A stretch of DNA of 64,000 nt from Telmatactis stephensoni (lineage: Eukaryota; Cnidaria; Anthozoa; Actiniaria; Isophelliidae). Position numbers and translations under genes: made by a program. Positions 25,401 to 35,716 of this stretch are shown piece by piece. The notes beneath the pieces are model-generated. The model saw nothing but the letters and a program-made list of their open reading frames with translations. It did not search any database and was not told where the DNA came from. Position 1 is the stretch's first letter. Every line of letters starts with the position of its first letter. The DNA is taken from assembly GCA_029948255.1 (NCBI GenBank), contig JALIZF010001409.1:186001-250000 (forward strand), given 5' to 3'.

Positions 25401-28113
25401 TTAACGTAAGTGTTTTAAAAAATATTCAAGAAACCAATTGCCAGGCTATAATCCTTCACATACTGATCACATTTTAAACCCACGGAAATCGAAAATATTC
25501 ATTTATACACCTTCGTGGTTCATTTTTGTCTATTCTGTCTGGTTGTTATCACATGCGCAAACGAGGCTGCCGTTGAGCAAGATATAACTGTGAAATCGGA
25601 GTGAAAAAGGGTGTTAAGGGCGGAGAGAGTTAAGTGCCAAATTATAGGGGGAAAAACCTCAAATACCTCCGAATCTTCATCTTCCTTGTATGTGTGCAAG
25701 ATGATATAGCTGTCTCCCTCAAAGAATTGACCATAATCATTTTTAGGTACATGTTCAACCTGAAAGAGATAAAAACAACATTAAAGTAGTTTCGGAGCCT
25801 TAGATTTCATCAATGAATTTCCTTTAAAATCCTGTCAGATAATTGATAAAGATAAAGATAATTGTTTCGCAAGCCAAAACCCGAGAAAAAAGATAGGGGT
25901 CACCGTATTGGTTTCTGAGCTATAAGATGTCGTAAAAGGTGGTATTTTCAATGATTTGCCGCAGTTTTTCTCGAAATGTACGTAATCCATATGGTCTGAA
26001 GAATGCGAACAAACGTTTTCCGAGAAAAGGCCTGCGGACCATCTCAAAAGACAGATCTGAGGTTTATCTAGCAGTTTTAATCGTATGTATTGTTTGATGA
26101 GTTGCAAATATGATTATACTTATGATTATACCTCCATTATATAGTGTACAAGGTTTCTTGATTAATTTTTTCCGATATTTAATTTGGATGGCAAAATATT
26201 ATTCTTTTTTCTACTAAAGTTAGAGTTTCTACGTTTTCAATCACTCGCTTACTAGTGCCCAGACTCCCCACGGTAATACCAATGCTCTCTAATAAAAGTG
26301 CGCTCGCTCGAATGCGCGCGGAACATGCGCGGTAGCAAGGGTCTGGAACTACTTTAATGTAAATTTTAGACGAAATGATACGGGTGAAAAACGCAATGCG
26401 CATACTCGGAAGTTTTAAATAAAACCATTGGAGGTTTAGAAATTAAACCGGCTTGAAAGTTAAGGCTGTCCGTGAAAAGTTAGTGCTTATTTTTTTTCCC
26501 AAAACATCGATTTAGTAGTTGTAGTATAAGTAGTTGTTCTCTTTCCCTGGTCAAATAATACACGAGAAATTGGCATAATACACGACAGTTGAATCGACGG
26601 TACTTTTATTTGTAAAGACGAACGCAAACACGAACACGTCTACGAATTCTCGCCGAAGTTTCGGGCATGCGCAGTGCGTTTTTCACCCGTGTTAGACTTT
26701 ATAGGATCAGCGGTAGGTTTGGCTAACGGAGAAACGACGCCAATTTTTTTTTTCACTTCATTTTTTTTTCTTCACTTCATTTCTCTTCTCTTCTCTTCTC
26801 TTCTCTTCTCTTCTCTTCTCTTCTCTTCTCTTCTCTTCTCTTCTCTTCTCTTCTCTTCTCTTCTCTTCTCTTCTCTTCTCTTCTCTTCTCTTCTCTTCTC
26901 TTCTCTTCTCTTCTCTTCTCTTCTCTTCTCTTCTCTTCTCTTCTCTTCTCTTCTCTTCTCTTCTCTTCTCTTCTTTTCTCTTCTCTTCTCAGACGATTCA
27001 GCGATGTTCAAAGGGGAGGAATATAAAGTTCGGCAGCCACATGATTCTTAATTAGTATTTGAATTCAAGATATGATTTTTTTCTCGTAAAATCCAATGGT
27101 AGAACAATTAACGTATTCCTCGAGCTCTCTCTACATATCCCCCTATGTTTACTGTAAAAACTAATGACAAATTTGACACAAAATGACAAAAAAACTCTCG
27201 AATGTCGGGATTTGTGTCCTGTAGAGCGACTCTCCATATGTAGCCATGGAAACTGATTCGGAAAAGACCAAATATGGATTGATAACAACCTTATAAGGAG
27301 AAATGTGGAAATTTTTATGGATTTTTTATTATTTACCAAAAACATTTAAACAATTTCTGGTGTAAATGTTGGTAGACTTTTACTCACAAATTATGATTGT
27401 ACTCGTTATATCATAGAATCTTTAAAGATTAAAAATGATGACAAAATTTCAATTCAGTTAATAGCTAGTTTCATTTTCCCCTATGCTCGACCTTGTTTTC
27501 CTACGTTTTTGTCCAAAAATTTGACCAAATGTTGAAAACTATTTTAGCTATATATAGTTTTAATTTTCTAGCATAAAACCAATTCTGAATTTCAAACGAG
27601 TTAGGACAATGAAATATCATTTTAGTTTTTTCTAACATTTATTTGTCTTATTTGAAAAATATACTGAATATAATTTTTGACAGTACTTTGTTGGCTGACT
27701 AGTCGAAGTAAAGTTTCGTATCAAAAGATCAAAAGATCAAAATTATTTTTAACTTTGAGTTAAAGAAACTTCTTCATTGAATTGGAAAGTAAACACAATC
27801 TCCATACAAACATACTAACACTTACAAGAAACTTGTTTATTCTCCAAACTTGAAGGCCGACTTTTTCTCCGGCTTGATTCCAAGCTTCTTCAGTCTCTGC
27901 TGCTGCTTTTTTAACCTGAAATATAATAAAACATTATTGCAAAACTCAAAAGTTTAGGATAAGAGGATCTCTTAAGATTGAATATAGACTGTTTAAGTAT
28001 CTATAAGCTTTGCCCAAGATTAGCTAAGTTACCTTTCTATCCTCAGCAGAACCGACCAAAGCCATGTTGCTGTCTTCAACCTTATATTCTTTCTGTTTGA
28101 CTAGCCCGCTCAT
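15685..28113 (-). CDS. Gelsolin/villin-superfamily actin-binding protein (incomplete model)
   Basis: Minus-strand gene starting at ATG 28113-28111. Five contiguous exons (28113-28033, 27915-27826, 25759-25667, 24213-24118, 23597-23503) make the N-terminus and first gelsolin repeat. Downstream exons at 21778-21662, 17884-17796, 16435-16329 and 15770-15685 look like repeat 2, acidic linkers and the start of repeat 3. Gelsolin-family proteins bind, sever or cap actin filaments, usually under calcium control. Phase mismatches show that at least one exon is missing between 23503 and 21778, between 21662 and 17884, and between 17796 and 16435. I did not find the exons after 15685, so the number of repeats, and whether a villin headpiece exists, are unknown. 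A severin/gelsolin-like protein is as likely as a true villin. Confidence 0.75.
16468..16587. repeat. Perfect (TTTGC)24 microsatellite
   Basis: Twenty-four uninterrupted pentanucleotide units. The array lies just upstream (minus strand) of the acceptor of the acidic gelsolin linker exon. Confidence 0.97.
17212..17434. mobile_element. 223-bp MITE, TATTGAGGTTTTTCA termini
   Basis: Inverted ends tattgaggtttttcagtcac and gtcacgtgaaaaacctcaata, with ttggcgggcaaa / tttgcccaccaa inside. Located between two gelsolin-like exons. Confidence 0.75.
17796..17884 (-). CDS. Gelsolin-family linker exon (acidic, LGGKPEDF)
   Basis: An 89-base open stretch lies between acceptor cttttag and a moderate donor gttggc, phase 1 in and phase 0 out. 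It encodes [20 protein letters not shown] followed by [10 protein letters not shown]. The 'D-x-F-x-x-x-LGGKP' pattern is the typical linker after gelsolin repeat 2. The exon lies on the same strand as, and between, the other gelsolin-like exons. The donor is weaker than its neighbours, so the 3' boundary could differ. Confidence 0.55.
18240..18345. repeat. Partial GAGTCG-family MITE
   Basis: Contains tgtcacggtcacggcttgac and ctcatacgaaaactta, as in the elements at 34482 and 60320, but lacks intact matching ends. Confidence 0.45.
18385..19081. mobile_element. 697-bp fold-back element, ACTCGAGTATATTAAGGC termini
   Basis: Arms of more than 250 bp: the left starts ctcgagtatattaaggcctg, the right ends in its complement at 19080. 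Inner matches include aaaaaattaaggacgtcgag, gatcactgtgacgtcatcag and gaccgcattttgctttgaa. No coding sequence. A second element with the same termini and nearly the same length is at 35717. Confidence 0.85.
19561..19626. repeat. 12-bp minisatellite (GGATCGCAGTTA)
   Basis: About five and a half copies with single-base variants (ggatag, cgattg, cgatcg). Confidence 0.9.
19898..20279. repeat. Repeat with 'aatcccattcccagt' motifs
   Basis: Begins agagggtcctgattaaaatc and ends ccttcaggaccctcta, short inverted ends. Between them atcccaatcccag-type words recur about ten times. Comparable in style to the 'tgatccctgatcc' element at 38368. Confidence 0.5.
20535..20870. repeat. Element with GCGGCGCTTATTCGA words at both ends
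   Basis: The left end holds gccgcggcgcttatttga and gcggcgctaattcgatgg; the right end holds gcggcgcttattcgagggc and ggcggcgcttaattca. Likely subterminal repeats of a small transposon. Confidence 0.45.
21662..21778 (-). CDS. Gelsolin repeat 2 exon (probable)
   Basis: A 39-codon open stretch lies between an acceptor (tttttctgccag) and a donor (gtaagt), phase 0 on both sides. It reads [20 protein letters not shown], then [19 protein letters not shown]. This fits the second gelsolin repeat, where a short 'RLLHVKG' strand is followed by 'xxVxxxWxxFNxGDxFxLDxGxxIxxW'. The normal GD..LD pair is replaced by AD..VTD, so the repeat is divergent. The exon needed to join it to the preceding one (phase 2 to phase 0) was not found in 21.8-23.5 kb, a stretch that also holds a 405-bp inverted repeat. 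Confidence 0.6.
21986..22390. mobile_element. 405-bp near-continuous palindrome
   Basis: attagccactttagaaacga at the left is matched by its complement at 22371-22390. The inner 40 bases on each side of the centre (22192) are almost perfect (gtatgtttactagggaca). There is practically no spacer, so the sequence is a giant hairpin. It lies between gelsolin exons. Confidence 0.9.
23385..23455. repeat. (CTATG)14 microsatellite
   Basis: Perfect pentanucleotide array 48 bp beyond the donor of a gelsolin exon. Confidence 0.95.
23503..28113 (-). CDS. Gelsolin repeat 1 exons
   Basis: The exons give 27 + 30 + 31 + 32 + 31 codons with phases 0-0, 0-0, 0-0, 0-0, 0-2. Recognisable family motifs in order are [11 protein letters not shown] (start of repeat 1), [16 protein letters not shown] (the core strand found in almost every gelsolin S1), [27 protein letters not shown] and [13 protein letters not shown], followed by FTILKGG, which normally leads into repeat 2. 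The acidic Glu of the VELD segment is the usual type-2 calcium ligand. A good acceptor (ttcttag) lies only four bases before the ATG, so a non-coding upstream exon is likely. An N-terminal leader of about 45 residues, rich in charged residues, precedes the repeat; no signal peptide is seen, consistent with a cytoplasmic form. Confidence 0.85.
23811..24078. mobile_element. 268-bp MITE, TACAGCTATTTCAAAAAACG termini
   Basis: Inverted ends tacagctatttcaaaaaacg and cgttttttgaaatagctgta. Inner sequences include imperfect inverted repeats of gcattct/gtatgcagaat type. It ends 40 bp from a gelsolin exon. Related termini occur at 34302, 47808 and 62226. Confidence 0.85.
24273..24792. mobile_element. 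520-bp nested fold-back complex
   Basis: Outer arms: caatagtccccttcacagtt (24273) and its complement ending 24792, continuing through the cgccatcttg and gcatcgaagcg regions. Inside are two smaller fold-backs: about 24350-24508 (gttcacactagcgacat...gtgtgtgaacc) and about 24568-24702 (ggttcacacgacgacataag...gtcgtgtgaac). Both carry tandem gcataa/ttatgc words. A relative is at 61325. Lies in the intron just upstream of gelsolin exon 24213-24118. Confidence 0.85.
26781..26990. repeat. (TTCTC)42 microsatellite
   Basis: A 210-bp pentanucleotide array with a single base change near 26974. It is all pyrimidine on this strand, so it may adopt triplex or slipped structures. The long SSLLF and REEKR frames across it are repeat artefacts. 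Confidence 0.97.
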
Positions 28114-29400
28114 GTTGCTAAGAAGAAAGTGTTGCTTCTTGTGGAAATATGCGAAGAGCTTTGACAAACGAAACGACGCCCAGAGCAAGTGGAAGTCTAC
28201 CTTAACAAAGATGAGTAACTACTATACTGAGCAATGATTGGCTAATTTCTTATTTATTTTTGATGACAAATTATTTTGAAGTCGATATTACGTTATATGG
28301 AGGCACTTCTGAATAGCACTGCAGGAGATTGATATTTGAATAAGTCTTGAACTCTATATACCGAAAATAATCAACTTTGCAAAGTTTAGAATTATATATG
28401 CATTCTTTTAATTGAAGTATTTTCTCTAAGTATATGCTATGAAAATTTTCCAATATTCTACTCGCTTGTAAAATTTTTCACTAGAAAAAATTTACATATA
28501 TTAACCGCCTTTTCTTGTACCAGCAGATGTTTTACAGACAAAAGAATAATTTGATTGAAATAATTTATGCAATGTGTTTCCCTCGAATATGAAACAATTC
28601 AAATTTGTTTGGTCAAAAATGTTATATTATTTCATTTATCTCTAGATTTCTATGCTAACTATTGCACATACTAGCTTTCAGAACATCTAATACTTTTGAT
28701 AAAATGCTAGAAAAAAATTGTATATTGGGAGTTAGAAAATTGGATAAAATTTTCTATATAATTAATTGCCACTGAGGGCAAACTGTATAATCATTTATCG
28801 GCACAAATAATAAAGTTTATTTGCAAGGAATAGTAATATGAAGTTGCTACTGAAAACTTTTAATTTTAACTGATTAGAGAAGATTTTAGATTATTGTTTT
28901 CTAGCTTATATTTTTACGTTTTTGAAAGGAGTCAACTTATTCAACTTTAGAAAAACAATAATATCACAATCTATTATGAAGTGCCGGCTTTCTTGAGAAT
29001 TAGTCAATTCATTTTTCTGGTTTATAAGGCGTTAATCGTAATCACCAAGATAATGGTTGTTATTTAAGATGTAAAGGAATTAAAGTAATATTGAACAATG
29101 ACAAAAATTTCAAAGCTTGGATACCTTTTTGTAGGTTAATGTCCACCTTATTTCTAACAAAGTTCTACTGAAAATTGAATTTTCCACCATATTTCTAAGC
29201 ACATTAAAAAAACTGTAAGAAATATGCTGCGAAAATTTTCATGAAAAATGCCATTAATTTCTAACAGTTTGAAATGGATAGAATGTTGGAAATTTACATT
29301 TCTTTAGAAATTTGTTCAGAAGAAATTTGCTAGAAAATGCAATTTCCACTTGTTTAAAATATAGAATAGATGAAAGTTCTATACAGCCAGAGGAATGACC
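28114..29400. other. Upstream of gelsolin gene, no gene seen
   Basis: Very AT-rich sequence. The first 150 bp, which is less AT-rich, could hold the gelsolin 5' exon or promoter. Beyond that I see no coding frame or recognised repeat. Confidence 0.4.
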
Positions 29401-29619
29401 CTAAACTCTGTTGCCCTTACAAGGGCAAGAAAAATATTATACCCTACAGGACTCGAACTCACGCCCCGTGGAGTTGTACTTGACTCACTCAAACAACTAA
29501 CGGACTAATGAATGGAATTGACACTTGGAAAGATGTTAGTAATAAATGTATGATTCATCGAATACGTGCTTCATCGAGCCCAGCTATAAATGAGATTAAC
29601 GACCTGCTCGCCACTAGAG

Positions 29620-29695
29620 CCTTCCATAGCTCAGTGGTTAGAGCATTGGACTGGTAATCCGAAGGTCGTGGGTTCAATCCCCTCTGAGGGATCGG
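29620..29695 (+). repeat. tRNA-Thr(GGT)-like SINE head
   Basis: Carries a perfect A box (tagctcagtgg, 29627-29637) and B box (ggttcaatccc, 29671-29681). The anticodon-arm-like stem ttgga/tccga encloses loop ctggtaa (anticodon GGT). The acceptor and T stems have mismatches and a ctcggatttttccgag hairpin follows, so it is a tRNA-derived SINE rather than a working tRNA gene. Confidence 0.7.
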
Positions 29696-30092
29696 ATTTT
29701 TCCGAGTCCTTATTTCACACTCGATGAAGCATACATAGTCAATTGAAGAATTTCCGACGAGCATACCCGATCCTTTTACAATGGAGTAAACCCCCCCCCC
29801 CCCCCCCCCGGGGTTAGAGAATCGGACTGGTAATCCGAAGGTCGTGGGTTCAATCCCCTCTGAGGGCTCGGATTTTTCCGAGTCCTTATTTCACACTCGA
29901 TGAAGCATACATAGTCAATTGAAGAATTTCCGACGAGCATACCCGATCCTTTTACAATGGAGTCCTCCCACCCCACCCCCCCCCCCCCCCCCACCCCGGG
30001 GTTAGAGAATCGGACTGGTAATCCGAAGGTCGTGGGTTCAATCCCCTCTGAGGGCTCGGATTTTTCCGAGTCTTTATTTCACACTCGATGAA
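29620..30092 (+). repeat. Tandem array of SINE 3' parts joined to poly-C transposon ends
   Basis: Three units, at spacings of 176 and 188 bp. Units 2 and 3 have lost the A box: a C tract followed by gggg joins directly to ttagagaatcgg. The sequence before each C tract (gacgagcatacccgatcc, then atggagt) matches the right end of the hAT-like element at 36911-37339. Each unit is therefore SINE sequence fused to a transposon end. Confidence 0.75.
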
Positions 30093-30365
30093 GGCGAGTT
30101 GTGCCTTGTAACTAAGATATAAGTCTTTAATTTGCTTTTAGTGCTCACTCCACGAAAAACGTAAAAAAGAAAGACTTTTGTGGTCCCCAAAACCTAGGCC
30201 GGACAGTCCATGCAATAAATGTCTAAATTACCACATTTGCACAATTGTCAACAAGCCATGTTCTACAAAACTACAACCTGAAAAATCTGAACTCGTTGTA
30301 CCCATCTTGGGGGACTTCCAGTCCTTCCACCTATTCCAGGGGCGGTTGTAGATGGTGTAGCACAC

Positions 30366-30750
30366 ATGGTAAGCGTAGTAGCAGTAGTATCTGTAGTACT
30401 TATAGTTAGTGTACTACCAGTAGTAAGTGTAGTATCTGTAGTAGGGTGTAGTAGATGTAGTATCTGTAGTATATGTAGCACCTGTAGGAGGTGTGGTATC
30501 TGTATTGCAGTTCCATTAGTAGGTGTAGTACATGTAGTAACTGTAGTCAGTGTAGTATCTGTAGCACCTGTTGTATGGTGTAGTATCTATAGTATCTGTA
30601 GAGCCTGTAGTAGGTGTTATACCTGTAGTGTAGTTCCAGTAGTAAGTGTAGTACATGTAGTATATGTAATCCCTGTAGTAGGTTTTATACCTGTAGTATA
30701 GTACAAGTAGTAGGTGTAGTACATGTAGTACCTATATCTGTAGTATGTAG
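30366..30750. repeat. Degenerate GTAGTA trinucleotide array
   Basis: About 385 bp of agtagt/ctgtagta variants. A valine-rich open frame over it is a by-product. Confidence 0.85.
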
Positions 30751-30949
30751 CGACTCTTCTCATCTATGTAAGTTGAATTCTTTCATTGGAAAGACTCAAT
30801 TCATTCAGTTTAACTATAGGAGACGGAGACTCTGCGCGCGCCATTATAAAAACCATAATGTGTGCCCCCGCCACATATGGGCTATTTTTACGTCTCTCCT
30901 TCAGTTACTTGGATAACGAAGGCTTTGCTTAATGTTAGAGCTGTTCCTT

Positions 30950-31215
30950 TTGATCAATAATTATCTTATGGTTTCACTAAAACTAGGCGTATATGATTTA
31001 AAGCTTAATGCATATTCTCCTACTACTGATTGCTACAAGTTTTTCCACGTATACCATTGGTGCATGGAATGATCTTTCAGGTGTGACCGTTAGTTGCAGT
31101 TTTTAAGAAAAACCTTGAACAAGAAGTCATCTAATATATTTTAATTCAGTAGTACCGCCTTGGTGTAATGTGAGCCACGTTTCCAAGTAATAAACAGAAA
31201 CAGAAACAGAAACGA
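30950..31215 (+). mobile_element. LINE 3' end fragment
   Basis: Translation in broken frames gives a FSTYTIGAWNDLS stretch followed by VTVSC and LRKTLNKK, the usual C-terminal pattern of non-LTR reverse transcriptases ('WNxLPxxVVxxxSLxxFKxxL'). It is followed by a short (AAACAG)n tail at 31192-31213, also typical of LINE ends. Frameshifts and stops show it is inactive. Confidence 0.5.
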
Positions 31216-31518
31216 CTTTCACGTACACGAAGCTCACGATCGAAAAGCAGTCCACATCACTTGACGCTCAGTTGCTTCATCAGCTAGCTAGTTTCCTGAC
31301 TAAACACAAAATCACTAATAAGTAAATGTGACTTTCTGAACTGCCGAATAATTTCTACGTTTTGTTTTTGATTTTGTTGTTGTTTTATTTCAGTTGAATG
31401 ATGTTGCGTCAGAGGCGCTATCGTCTTTGAAATAGCAGGATTGACTATACTGGGACTGGGTCATAATTGAATTCAAATCTATCATTTTTCAGGGCAATGC
31501 GGCATTCTGGTACAACCT

Positions 31519-31762
31519 AAAGGCGGTGCCTTGTACACGAGACGATTTTTAACGACGATTTTCAGCGCAACGGCGTAATTGCGTTAAAAATCTTTCTCGT
31601 GTAACATGACACTTGGAACGATTTTCCTTGCAATTTTCGCTTCGGCAACGCGTTGCGAGGTTTTGAATCCAAGTCAGAATTTCGCAACACAAAATATTGC
31701 AAGTTGTTGCAACGTTGCGCGGAAAATCGTCGTTAAAAATCGTCTCATGTAACACCGCCCTA
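31519..31762. mobile_element. 244-bp MITE with GGGCGGTGTTACA termini
   Basis: Left end aaaggcggtgccttgtacac, right end catgtaacaccgcccta. The arms also share gacgatttttaacgacgatt and cgcaacg. No coding capacity. Confidence 0.8.
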
Positions 31763-31920
31763 AAAAGATCAGGTGAGGGCGATTACTCCACGCTTGGTGC
31801 CCTGTGTTATATATGTGGAAACAAATGGGGTAAGAACGACGAACTGACTCAATTAAATGTGTAACTCGAGTGTACAATCACGAACATAGCTAGAGGAATT
31901 CCAGGGGACGTGGATTATCA

Positions 31921-31969
31921 ACTTCCCCTCCCCTCCCCTCCCCTCCCCAATCCCCTTCCCCTCCCTTCT
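31921..31969. repeat. (CCCCT)n tract
   Basis: Short, slightly imperfect pyrimidine repeat. Confidence 0.85.
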
Positions 31970-32519
31970 AGTTTGCCCTTGCAATCACTTGAAATCGTAC
32001 GTGCAAGAAAAAGTAAAACTCGTTTATAACAAGTTCTTAACAAGTTCTTACTTGCGGTTTAGCTACAAAATAATAAGAAACACTTACAAACTGATGAAAC
32101 CCTAAGTGATAAAGCTTATTAAATCTCTAAATGAACAACTTGCAGTTGAGTTAAGATATTTGTAAACGAGATACTTAACTTTGCTGACATTTCAAATCTT
32201 CGCCCTTTGTCTGGATAATCATCGAGATCTGCTTTAGGACTACTCTTAAATAGCATGCAAATGTGATAACCAGTTGCAAACCTTCATCCAGCAGTAGAAA
32301 ATAAAGATCCATATACTAAAATACAGCATAACTTCGGGACGTTACAAAGGAGCTCGATGGACCTAAAATGCATATTGTTAACGCAACTTTGTTGATCTTT
32401 CATCAAAATACTTTTGATTGGTTCCTCTATGTCCCCAAGGATTTGGGACAAATATATTAGCATCATAATGAAACTTCGCCGAATAGACTACCCCAATTAG
32501 ACATTAAAATTATTAAGTG

Positions 32520-32820
32520 TCTAGGTAGCGCAGCGGTCTAAGGTGATATCTAAAGGTATGGATTAGGGTCCGGATATCGTCTCCCTCCCTGGCCTTTGGG
32601 CTAAGGCAACTGTTTTATGTAGCACCGGGATAGCGTGGATGGGGCCGAAATCTTCATCCGTAACGTAAGTCGATTCGATGTCTCAGCTTCCTTGAATGTC
32701 TCGGGAGAATCGTCCCAAAATTTAATTTTTCCTTTTTTATTTTTCAGTTAAATAATCATTTCTACTTTGTGTTCGGGGGGTGCATATCTAACAGCCAGGT
32801 TCGAGCCGTGTCGGGGACGA
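32520..32820 (+). repeat. tRNA-like repeat fragment
   Basis: A perfect A box, tagcgcagcgg, at 32526 followed by tctaaggtg recalls tRNA-Leu/Ser. A B-box-like ggttcgagcc occurs about 280 bp later, too far for a tRNA gene. Confidence 0.3.
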
Positions 32821-34300
32821 ATCCTTTTTCTATTTTCTTTTTTTCGCTCTTTTTCTATAACTTTTTCTTTTTTTACCTGAATATCCTGACTACTTATTGT
32901 CTTGCTACAGATACTGATGTTTAATTTTTACTTTTACTTTTTTAATTATTTTGGATCGTTCATAAATATATTGAGATATTGATTAATATTCATGATTATT
33001 AATATATGGATATCGTTTAATTTCTCTATATTTCTTAAATGTGCGATCGAATATCGTGCGTTTTTATGCGTTTTGCAATTACCCCGCTAAACAATTGCCA
33101 AGTTAATCAAGACACTATTTTTTAAAGTTTAAACTCAAGCAAAAGGTATATTTTTGGCTTGTGTGTATACTGTATAAACTGTCCATCCAGCTGGGTAAAC
33201 TGTCGCACGAAACTCCTGGCTACTCCCCTGATAGACCTGGATTCCCCTCACTCTTCTTGGGAACTTTTACGGAAACAGAACTTGGGGTAATGACTACTCA
33301 AAATGTACTAATAGCTCAAATAAAGGTTTGTTTTGGAGGAGTGAGAATGCGAACGCGCTTGCGCAAAGGCCGGCATGCAGGCAAAGAGAGAGAGAAGAAG
33401 CCTCTATAGGTCGAATATATGGATCTGTTTTCTTCTGAATTTTCTTTACTCTCCTTCTTTGGCCATAATCCCTCCGATCGAGTAACGTCAGTAACGTCAG
33501 TAAAACGCTACATTTCGACAATTTAAAAGGTTAAGATAAAGCACAATATTTAGGCCGGGTCGGTAGTTCCTTCAGCTAGTTAAGCTGGTTACGTTTCCCA
33601 GGAAGCCGACGGTGCGCTCTTTACCCCTCTCTCCATCAGTGCTCAGTTTTAAGGGTATTTGAAGCTACTTAAAGCTACACGGAATGGAAAGAATTAATCG
33701 AAGTCGAAACAGAAAGCCGAGCTAGCACTAACCAACCAAATAAAAAAACCAATTGTTTTTCGAAAATTATTGAAGCAATTGCGCTCAAGTATATCTGAGA
33801 GTGATGGAAGCTTTTTTCCATTTCTAAAGGTCTGTTTATAGTTTGAAAATCATGAAGCAAAACGTAATAAACCTTCAGCAAAGATCCTCCAATAGAGTAA
33901 CGACAGAAAAGAGTACGAAAACTCCATGTCCATGACTTAATTATTTTTATGAAAATTAAAAAAGTTTACCTTCTGCAATCAGTTCTCTTTTAACGCGTAC
34001 ATCAAGGATAAAACGATGCACCCGCTCAAGCAAAATATTCATCGTGCCCCTTTTTGGCTGGGTTATTTTAATAACCAATAAATAATGGTAGCTAGGTATT
34101 GAATATAATAAGGTTAATTTTACGCACCGCTTTCGATCAAACACATATAAAGTTCTTGCAGCAACCTATTCATATGAAAACATATACTATTTCTGTAAGA
34201 TAATATCGTGAACCTAATATTAATATCAGCGCCAACACATTGAATCAGCTAGAAAGAGGCCACTATTGACAAAGGAGGCTAGGACTCGATATTAATTCAT
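32821..34300. other. No gene seen
   Basis: AT-rich DNA with pyrimidine tracts. Short open frames here show no splice-bounded or family-like signal. Confidence 0.4.
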
Positions 34301-34301
34301 T

Positions 34302-34440
34302 TACAGCTATTTCAAAAAACGTTGAACACTGAATTCTGCATTCTGCATACTGAATAGTGCATTCCAAGACTTACAAATTGCATTTTTGATCATTTCCGTT
34401 GTCGTTTTGCCACTTATTTGCCTAGTTATAGTTGTTTTAC
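34302..34440. repeat. One-ended copy of TACAGCTATTTCAAAAAACG MITE
   Basis: Begins like the element at 23811 (tacagctatttcaaaaaacg) and keeps the gcattctgcatactgaata segment and gtcgttttgccact. The second terminus is lost next to the neighbouring GAGTCG element. Confidence 0.7.
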
Positions 34441-34481
34441 AACGCCTCTCAGACAATTCAAGCATATAGAACAGCAAACAA

Positions 34482-34630
34482 TAGAGTCGTTTTCGTATGA
34501 GTGGGAAACTTACCGCGCCGTACCGTGACCGTGTCAGTGCCGTAATGTCTATAAAAACATTCGAAATTCATGCCGTAACCGTATCGTATCGTAACCGTGC
34601 AGTGTTCCCACTCATACGAAAACGACTCTA
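34482..34630. mobile_element. 149-bp palindromic MITE (GAGTCG family), copy 1
   Basis: Ends tagagtcgttttcgtatgag and its exact complement; flanking TA on both sides fits a Tc1/mariner-type TA target. Inner sequence is built of gtgaccgtgtcagtgccg and complement. The twin at 58553 has the same length. Confidence 0.9.
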
Positions 34631-35716
34631 ATTCCATTGATGTATAGCATTTCATGAGCATATTATTGAGCGCATTGTAGTTAATTTAATCATATGACCC
34701 GTACGGTCCTGCTCGCGCGCTCTTAATAAAGCCTCCAGAAAAGATAATCGCGGCCGTACGGCTTTGCTCGAGCGGGCCAAAAAATCCCGTACGACCCTGC
34801 TCGTACTATAACTTTATTTGTATTACAGAGATTTTAGCACTTTTTAAAACAGAAAAAAAAAACACAGGTCATATGATGATAAAATGCTTAATAATTTAGT
34901 AAGGTCGGGCCGGACATATGTACGGCATCACCTCGAGCCAAATATTTTCTAATCCTATCCTCCCAATCAGTCAGTAAGTACATAGTTTCACTATGATACT
35001 ATGAAGTCGGCAGACAACTGAAAATATTATTCACTGAACATGATCGATCATGCATACAGCACTCGAAGTATGCCATTGAGTACTTATTGATCTTCATGGC
35101 AAATATTGGAATTGATCTCTGATTTAACTTCAATTGCACACATCTGTACCTTGAAACCTTAAAGAATCACTGGAGTAGTAGCACCTTTCCTAGTGGCCTG
35201 TAGGCGTCCTTGACTGGTCTCCCCATACCCAGCACGACCTTGTGAAGCGCAAAACATGGTCACTCAAGAGCTGACCACACAAGCCTCTTCATGGTGAAGA
35301 CCGACCATGTGTCCTACTCGTGGTGCCCTTGTTATCAAAGCAGAACAAAAAACAAAAAACAACAACAACAACAACAAAAAAGCAGAACATGGCGGATCTT
35401 GGGGAGTAAACCCTGAAAACAAATCCCATCATACATTTTAATGGGCAACAGGCTAATAAATTCCCTGCGGCCGTGCATGTCGGCTTCGCTGTTCCGTCGA
35501 GTAACAGGGATTGCCTGCCAAGGGGCACTATTTCGCGCCGTTTAGTGCCGACATCGTAGGCGCACCCTCAGCCTAGTACCCAGGCGTTCCTCTGCGAGCG
35601 CGAAGCGTGAGCGAGACCTGGGGTCACTCTGTGACGTCACGTAAAAACGAGAGACGGGAAAGCCTGGGGACTAGGCTGGCGCACCCTTACGTTTATGAGA
35701 TGAGTATTATAGGAGT
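34631..35716. other. No gene seen; GC-richer patches
   Basis: Includes repeated tcccgtacgaccctgctcg words (34695-34805), a short (CAA)n near 35355, and a gaggcgcaccctcagcctagt-type repeat near 35560-35690. No coding frame could be supported. Confidence 0.35.

Noticed and set aside
26674..27051. Long open frames rich in FSSLL (plus) and REEKR (minus)
   Set aside because: They are translations of the (TTCTC)n array; no splice or homology support.
29620..29695. Functional tRNA-Thr gene
   Set aside because: A and B boxes are intact, but acceptor and T stems have mismatches and the unit continues into repeat sequence seen in three tandem copies.
29555..29994. Minus-strand frames with RGLNPRPSDYQSN
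   Set aside because: This peptide is the reverse translation of the tRNA-Thr-like SINE and is a common false protein in animal genomes.
30366..30701. Valine-rich frame VSVVAVVSVV
   Set aside because: By-product of the GTAGTA array.
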